Assembly (NCBI RefSeq): GCF_003688995.1
Contig: NZ_PENI01000026.1
Location: 1 to 64,000 of the forward strand
Length of the DNA: 64,000 nt
Source of the DNA: Streptomyces shenzhenensis
Lineage (GTDB): Bacteria > Actinomycetota > Actinomycetes > Streptomycetales > Streptomycetaceae
Direction of reading: 5' to 3'
This document shows positions 60,227-64,000 of the stretch, piece by piece; positions within the stretch are counted from its first letter, which is position 1, and the number at the start of each line of letters is the position of its first letter. The position numbers and the translations under genes are program-made. The notes under the pieces are model-generated. The model searched no databases. It was not told where the DNA came from and saw only the letters and a list, made by a program, of their open reading frames with translations.

Positions 60227-61168
60227 GTGCGTGCCGATCGCGTCTTCGCGTACGGCGCCGCCCTCGGCCTCCTCGGTGACCTGCTCGTCGGCGATCCGCG
60301 CCGCGGGCATCCGGTCGCCGCGTTCGGGCGTGCGGCCGGCGCGGCGGAGCGGACACTGTGGCGGGACCACCGCGGGTGGGGAGCCCTGCACACCGCCGTG
60401 TGCGTCGGCGGCGCCGCAACCCTGGGGGCCGTGGCCCAGCGGGCCGTACGCGCCTCACCCGCCGCCTCCGTGGCGCTCACCGGGGCCGTCACCTGGGCGG
60501 TACTGGGCGGCACGTCGCTCGCCCGGGAGGCCCGGGCCGTCGAACGAGCCCTCGACACGGGGGACATCGCGGCGGCCAGGGCCCGGCTGCCGCACCTGTG
60601 CGGGCGGGACCCGCAGGCCCTGGACGCCGCCGGGATCGCCCGCGCGGTCGTGGAGTCCGTGGCCGAGAACACCTCCGACGCGGTCGTCGGGGCCCTGGTG
60701 TGGGGGGCGTTGGGCGGAGTGCCCGGCCTCGTCGGGTTCCGGGCCGTGAACACCCTCGACGCGATGGTCGGGCACCGCTCGCCGCGCCACCGCCGGTTCG
60801 GCTGGGCCGCGGCGCGGCTCGACGACGTCGCCGGCTGGCCGGGGGCGCGGCTCACCGCCGCGCTCGCCGCCGCCTGCGGACCCGATGCGCGGGGCGCCGT
60901 ACGGGCGTGGCGGGCCGACGCCCACCGCCATCCGAGCCCCAACGCCGGTCCCGTCGAGGCCTCTTTCGCCGGGGCGCTGGGCGTCCGGCTCGGCGGGACC
61001 CTCTCGTACGGGGGGCGCGTCGAGCACCGGCCCGTGCTCAACGGCGGCGGCCGTGCCGTCACCACCCCGGACATCGACCGCGCCGTACGGCTCTCCCGCC
61101 GGGTCGGCCTGCTCGCGCTCGGCGTCGTGGCCGCCGCGCGCCTCGCCACGAAGGGACACAGGTCATGA
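60227..61168 (+). CDS. cobD: Adenosylcobinamide-phosphate synthase CobD/CbiB
   Basis: This 313-aa membrane protein attaches aminopropanol to cobyric acid. CbiB-family blocks are LGLLGDLLVGDPRRGHPVAA, AVVESVAENTSDAVVGALVW, GFRAVNTLDAMVGHRSPRHR and SPNAGPVEASFAGALGVRLG. The GTG at 60227 directly follows the leader ORF stop. It overlaps cobQ by 4 nt (61165-61168). Confidence 0.94.
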   Translation: MRADRVFAYGAALGLLGDLLVGDPRRGHPVAAFGRAAGAAERTLWRDHRGWGALHTAVCVGGAATLGAVAQRAVRASPAASVALTGAVTWAVLGGTSLAREARAVERALDTGDIAAARARLPHLCGRDPQALDAAGIARAVVESVAENTSDAVVGALVWGALGGVPGLVGFRAVNTLDAMVGHRSPRHRRFGWAAARLDDVAGWPGARLTAALAAACGPDARGAVRAWRADAHRHPSPNAGPVEASFAGALGVRLGGTLSYGGRVEHRPVLNGGGRAVTTPDIDRAVRLSRRVGLLALGVVAAARLATKGHRS

Positions 61169-62676
61169 CCGGTGGTGGTCTGCTCGTCGCCGGCACCACG
61201 TCCGACGCCGGAAAGAGCGTCGTCACCGCCGGGATCTGCCGGTGGCTGGTGCGGCAGGGGGTCAAGGTCGCGCCGTTCAAGGCGCAGAACATGTCCCTGA
61301 ACTCGTTCGTCACCCAGGAGGGCGCCGAGATCGGGCGGGCCCAGGCCATGCAGGCCCAGGCGTGCCGGATCGAGCCGACCGCGCTGATGAACCCCGTGCT
61401 GCTCAAGCCCGGGAGCGAGCAGAGCAGTCAGGTCGTCCTGCTGGGCAAGCCCGTCGGCGAACTGAGCGCGCGCGGCTACCACGGCGGGCGGCAGCAGCGG
61501 CTCCTCGGCACCGTCCTCGACTGCCTCGCCACGTTGCGGGGCACGTATGACGCAGTGATCTGTGAGGGCGCCGGCAGTCCGGCCGAGATCAATCTGCGGC
61601 GTACCGACATCGTCAACATGGGGATCGCGCGGGGCGCGCGCCTGCCCGTGCTCATCGTGGGCGACATCGACCGCGGGGGCGTGTTCGCCTCGTTCTTCGG
61701 CACGGCCGCCCTGCTGTCGCGCGAGGACCAGGAACTGGTCGCCGGCTTCCTCGTGAACAAGTTCCGGGGGGACGTCTCCCTGCTGGAGCCGGGCCTCGAC
61801 ATGCTGCACGGCCTCACCGGGCGGCGGACGTACGGGGTGCTCCCCTTCCGGCACGGACTCGGGATCGACGAGGAGGACGGACTCAGGGTGTCCCTGCGGG
61901 GGACCGTGCGCGAGTCGGCCGTCTCCCCGCCCGTCGGCGAGGACGTCCTGCGGGTCGCCGTCTGCGCGATCCCCCTCATGTCCAACTTCACCGACGTGGA
62001 CGCGCTGGCCGCCGAGCCCGGCGTCGTGGTGCGGTTCGTGGACCGGCCGGAGGAGCTGGCCGACGCCGACCTCGTCGTCGTCCCCGGGACCCGGGGCACG
62101 GTCCGGGCCCTGGAGTGGCTGCGGGAGCGCGGGCTGGCCGAGGCGATCGTCCGGAGGGCCGCCGAGGGGCGGCCCGTCCTCGGCATCTGCGGCGGTTTCC
62201 AGATCCTCGGCGAGCACATCGAGGACGAGGTCGAGTCGCGCGCCGGGCAGGTGCCGGGGCTCGGTCTGCTCCCGGTGCGGGTGCGGTTCGCCCGCGAGAA
62301 GACTCTCGCCCGGCCCACCGGCGAGGCCCTCGGCGAGCAGGTCGAGGGCTACGAGATCCACCACGGCGTCGCCGACGTCACGGGCGGCGAGCCCTTCCTG
62401 GACGGCTGCCGGGCCGGCCGGACCTGGGGCACGCACTGGCACGGCGCGCTGGAGTCGGACGGCTTCCGGCGGGCCTTCCTGCGCGAGGTGGCGGCCGCCG
62501 CGGACCGCCGCTTCGTACCGGCAGGCGACACGTCCTTCGCCGCGCTGCGCGAGCGGCAGCTCGACCGGCTCGGCGACCTGATCGAACAGCACGCGGACAC
62601 GGACGCGCTGTGGCGGCTCATCGAGTCGGGCGCGCCAACAGGACTGCCCTTCATCCCACCGGGAGCGCCCGCATGA
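61165..62676 (+). CDS. cobQ: Cobyric acid synthase
   Basis: This 503-aa amidotransferase amidates cobyrinic acid diamide side chains. The N-terminal ATP-binding domain has GTTSDAGKSVVTAG and FKAQNMSLNSFVT. The C-terminal glutamine amidotransferase domain has a Cys in VLGICGGFQILG and a His in WGTHWHGA. It overlaps both cobD and cobN by 4 nt. Confidence 0.96.
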   Translation: MTGGGLLVAGTTSDAGKSVVTAGICRWLVRQGVKVAPFKAQNMSLNSFVTQEGAEIGRAQAMQAQACRIEPTALMNPVLLKPGSEQSSQVVLLGKPVGELSARGYHGGRQQRLLGTVLDCLATLRGTYDAVICEGAGSPAEINLRRTDIVNMGIARGARLPVLIVGDIDRGGVFASFFGTAALLSREDQELVAGFLVNKFRGDVSLLEPGLDMLHGLTGRRTYGVLPFRHGLGIDEEDGLRVSLRGTVRESAVSPPVGEDVLRVAVCAIPLMSNFTDVDALAAEPGVVVRFVDRPEELADADLVVVPGTRGTVRALEWLRERGLAEAIVRRAAEGRPVLGICGGFQILGEHIEDEVESRAGQVPGLGLLPVRVRFAREKTLARPTGEALGEQVEGYEIHHGVADVTGGEPFLDGCRAGRTWGTHWHGALESDGFRRAFLREVAAAADRRFVPAGDTSFAALRERQLDRLGDLIEQHADTDALWRLIESGAPTGLPFIPPGAPA

Positions 62677-64000
62677 GCACAGTGTTGTTGTTGTCGACCG
62701 CCGACACGGATCTGCTGGCGGCGCGTGCCTCCGGCGCGTCCTATCTGATCGGCAACCCGACCAGGATCGATGTCGCAGAGGAACTCCCGGGGCTGCTGCG
62801 CCGCGCCGACCTCGCCGTCGTGCGGCTGCTGGGCGGCAAGCGGGCCTGGGAGGACGGGCTGGCCGCGCTGCGGGCGTCCGGCGTGCCGACCGTGCTGCTC
62901 GGCGGCGAGGCCGTCCCGGACGCCGAGTTGATGGCCGAGTCGTCCGTGCCGGCGGGGGTCGTCGCGGAGGCGCTGCGCTACCTGGTGGAGGGCGGCCCCG
63001 CCAACCTCACCGAGCTCGCCCGGTTCCTGTCCGACACCGTGCTGCTGACCGGCGAGGGCTTCGACGGACCGCGGCAGATGCCGGAGTACGGCGTCCACGG
63101 CGAGCGCGCCCACGTCGCGGACCGCCCGACCGTCGGCGTGCTCTTCTACCGGGCCCACGAACTCAGCGGCAACACCGCCTTCGTGGACACCCTGTGCGAC
63201 GCGATCGAGGCGCGCGGCGCCAACGCCCTGCCCGTGTACTGCGGTTCGCTGCGCGGCGCGGACGCCGGGCTGTACCGGATCCTCGGCCGGGCCGACGCGC
63301 TCGTGGCGACCGTGCTCGCCGCGGGCGGCAGCCACGCCTCGCAGGCGTCGGCGGGCGGCGACGAGGAGGCCTGGGACGTCGGGGCGCTCGCCGATCTCGA
63401 CATCCCCGTGCTGCAAGGGCTCTGCCTGACCTCCTCGCACAGCGCCTGGGCCGCGTCCGATGCCGCCCTGTCCCCCATGGACGCGGCGATGCAGGTGGCC
63501 ATCCCGGAGTTCGACGGGCGGCTGATCACCGTGCCGTTCTCCTTCAAGGAGCAGGGACCGGACGACGTGCCCGTGTACGTCGCCGACCCCGAGCGGGCCG
63601 GGCGGGTCGCCGGGATCGCCGTACGGTACGCGCGGTTGAGGCACCTGGCGAACGCCGACAAGAAGCTGGCGCTCGTCTTCACCGCCTACCCGACCAAGCA
63701 CTCCCGGGTCGGCAACGCGGTCGGCCTGGACACGCCCGCTTCGGCGGTGCGGGTGCTGGACGCGCTGCGCGACGCCGGCTACTCGCTCACCGAATACCCC
63801 GCGGGCGGCGACGAGTTGATCCACCGGCTGATCGAGGCCGGCGGGCACGACGTGGAGTGGCTGACGGAGGAGCAGCTGGCCGCCGCGCCCGCGCGGGTGC
63901 CGCTGGCCGACTACCGGGCGTGGTTCGACGGGCTCGACCCGGAGCTGCGCGGCGCCATGCTGGAGGCGTGGGGCGAGCCGCCCGGCAGCCTGTACGTCGA
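62673..64000 (+). CDS. cobN: Cobaltochelatase large subunit CobN (partial)
   Basis: The first 442 residues of CobN, which inserts cobalt into hydrogenobyrinic acid a,c-diamide. Seen: MSTVLLLSTADTDLLAARAS, VGVLFYRAHELSGNTAFVDT, CLTSSHSAWAAS and VFTAYPTKHSRVGNAVGLDT. The full protein is about 1,200 aa, so the remainder lies beyond the right edge. ATGA overlap with cobQ. Confidence 0.93.
   Translation, partial: MSTVLLLSTADTDLLAARASGASYLIGNPTRIDVAEELPGLLRRADLAVVRLLGGKRAWEDGLAALRASGVPTVLLGGEAVPDAELMAESSVPAGVVAEALRYLVEGGPANLTELARFLSDTVLLTGEGFDGPRQMPEYGVHGERAHVADRPTVGVLFYRAHELSGNTAFVDTLCDAIEARGANALPVYCGSLRGADAGLYRILGRADALVATVLAAGGSHASQASAGGDEEAWDVGALADLDIPVLQGLCLTSSHSAWAASDAALSPMDAAMQVAIPEFDGRLITVPFSFKEQGPDDVPVYVADPERAGRVAGIAVRYARLRHLANADKKLALVFTAYPTKHSRVGNAVGLDTPASAVRVLDALRDAGYSLTEYPAGGDELIHRLIEAGGHDVEWLTEEQLAAAPARVPLADYRAWFDGLDPELRGAMLEAWGEPPGSLYV

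Overview
The window is chromosomal DNA from a high-GC actinomycete, almost certainly a Streptomyces. The reasons are the very high third-position GC, many GTG starts (one TTG), frequent ATGA or GTGA stop/start overlaps, leaderless-type promoters, and Streptomyces-type genes: chaplins, a streptophobe-type membrane protein, an SGM_5486-type micro-protein beside an MFS exporter, tandem secreted S8 proteases, a PHO box before a Pit phosphate transporter, and a cobalamin-riboswitch-led cob operon. From memory, not from a search, the gene order resembles the chpE-serB-fabG/fabI-tldD/tldE-moaA-pit-cob part of the S. coelicolor core chromosome. This looks like a core region with local decay rather than a genomic island.

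Layout. 1-640: leader and promoter of an rRNA operon that runs off the left edge on the minus strand. 0.6-7 kb: DNA-3-methyladenine glycosylase, Spo0M, a PEBP protein, an HNH nuclease, an SPFH/NfeD membrane pair, an ABC ATPase and an unknown protein. 7-11 kb: two tandem cysteine-free chaplins, a GAF histidine kinase with its NarL-type regulator, then two heavily decayed genes (an SDR and a queA-like gene). 11-18 kb: secreted transglycosylase, FHA-FHA-ABC exporter, divergent streptophobe-type protein, a degenerate repeat array, serB. 18-24 kb: SixA-type phosphatase, small membrane proteins, MFS exporter with divergent GntR regulator, and the fatty-acid synthesis pair fabG-fabI. 24-33 kb: tldD-tldE, tyrS, small stress and membrane proteins, moaA, and a DUF485 plus solute:sodium symporter operon. 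33-43 kb: two paralogous S8 proteases, CoA-transferase, CopD-like protein, alcohol dehydrogenase, VIT transporter, DEDDh exonuclease with BRCT, and a second degenerate repeat array. 43-50 kb: cysteine-rich small protein, SURF1, GH15 enzyme, atypical SDR, and a five-gene Asp23/Gls24 envelope-stress operon with a divergent companion. 50-58 kb: enoyl-CoA hydratase, small HTH protein, ABC-F ATPase, a beta-propeller-like pseudogene carrying a 239-bp MITE-like insertion, VOC protein, a large unknown protein, alpha/beta hydrolase and class II aldolase. 58-64 kb: PHO-box-led Pit transporter, then cobalamin riboswitch, short leader ORF, cobD, cobQ and cobN (cut by the window end).

Genes that appear to work together: kinase and regulator (overlapping), fabG-fabI, tldD-tldE (overlap), DUF485 and symporter (overlap), the Asp23 operon (overlaps), the Pit transporter with its small partner, and cobD-cobQ-cobN (overlaps). 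The most notable features are the MITE with a 4-bp target duplication that rebuilds the disrupted frame, the SDR/queA pseudogene pair, the doubled Cys-less chaplin, the leader ORF between riboswitch and cobD, and three degenerate tandem-repeat intergenic regions. No clearly undescribed multi-gene system was found.
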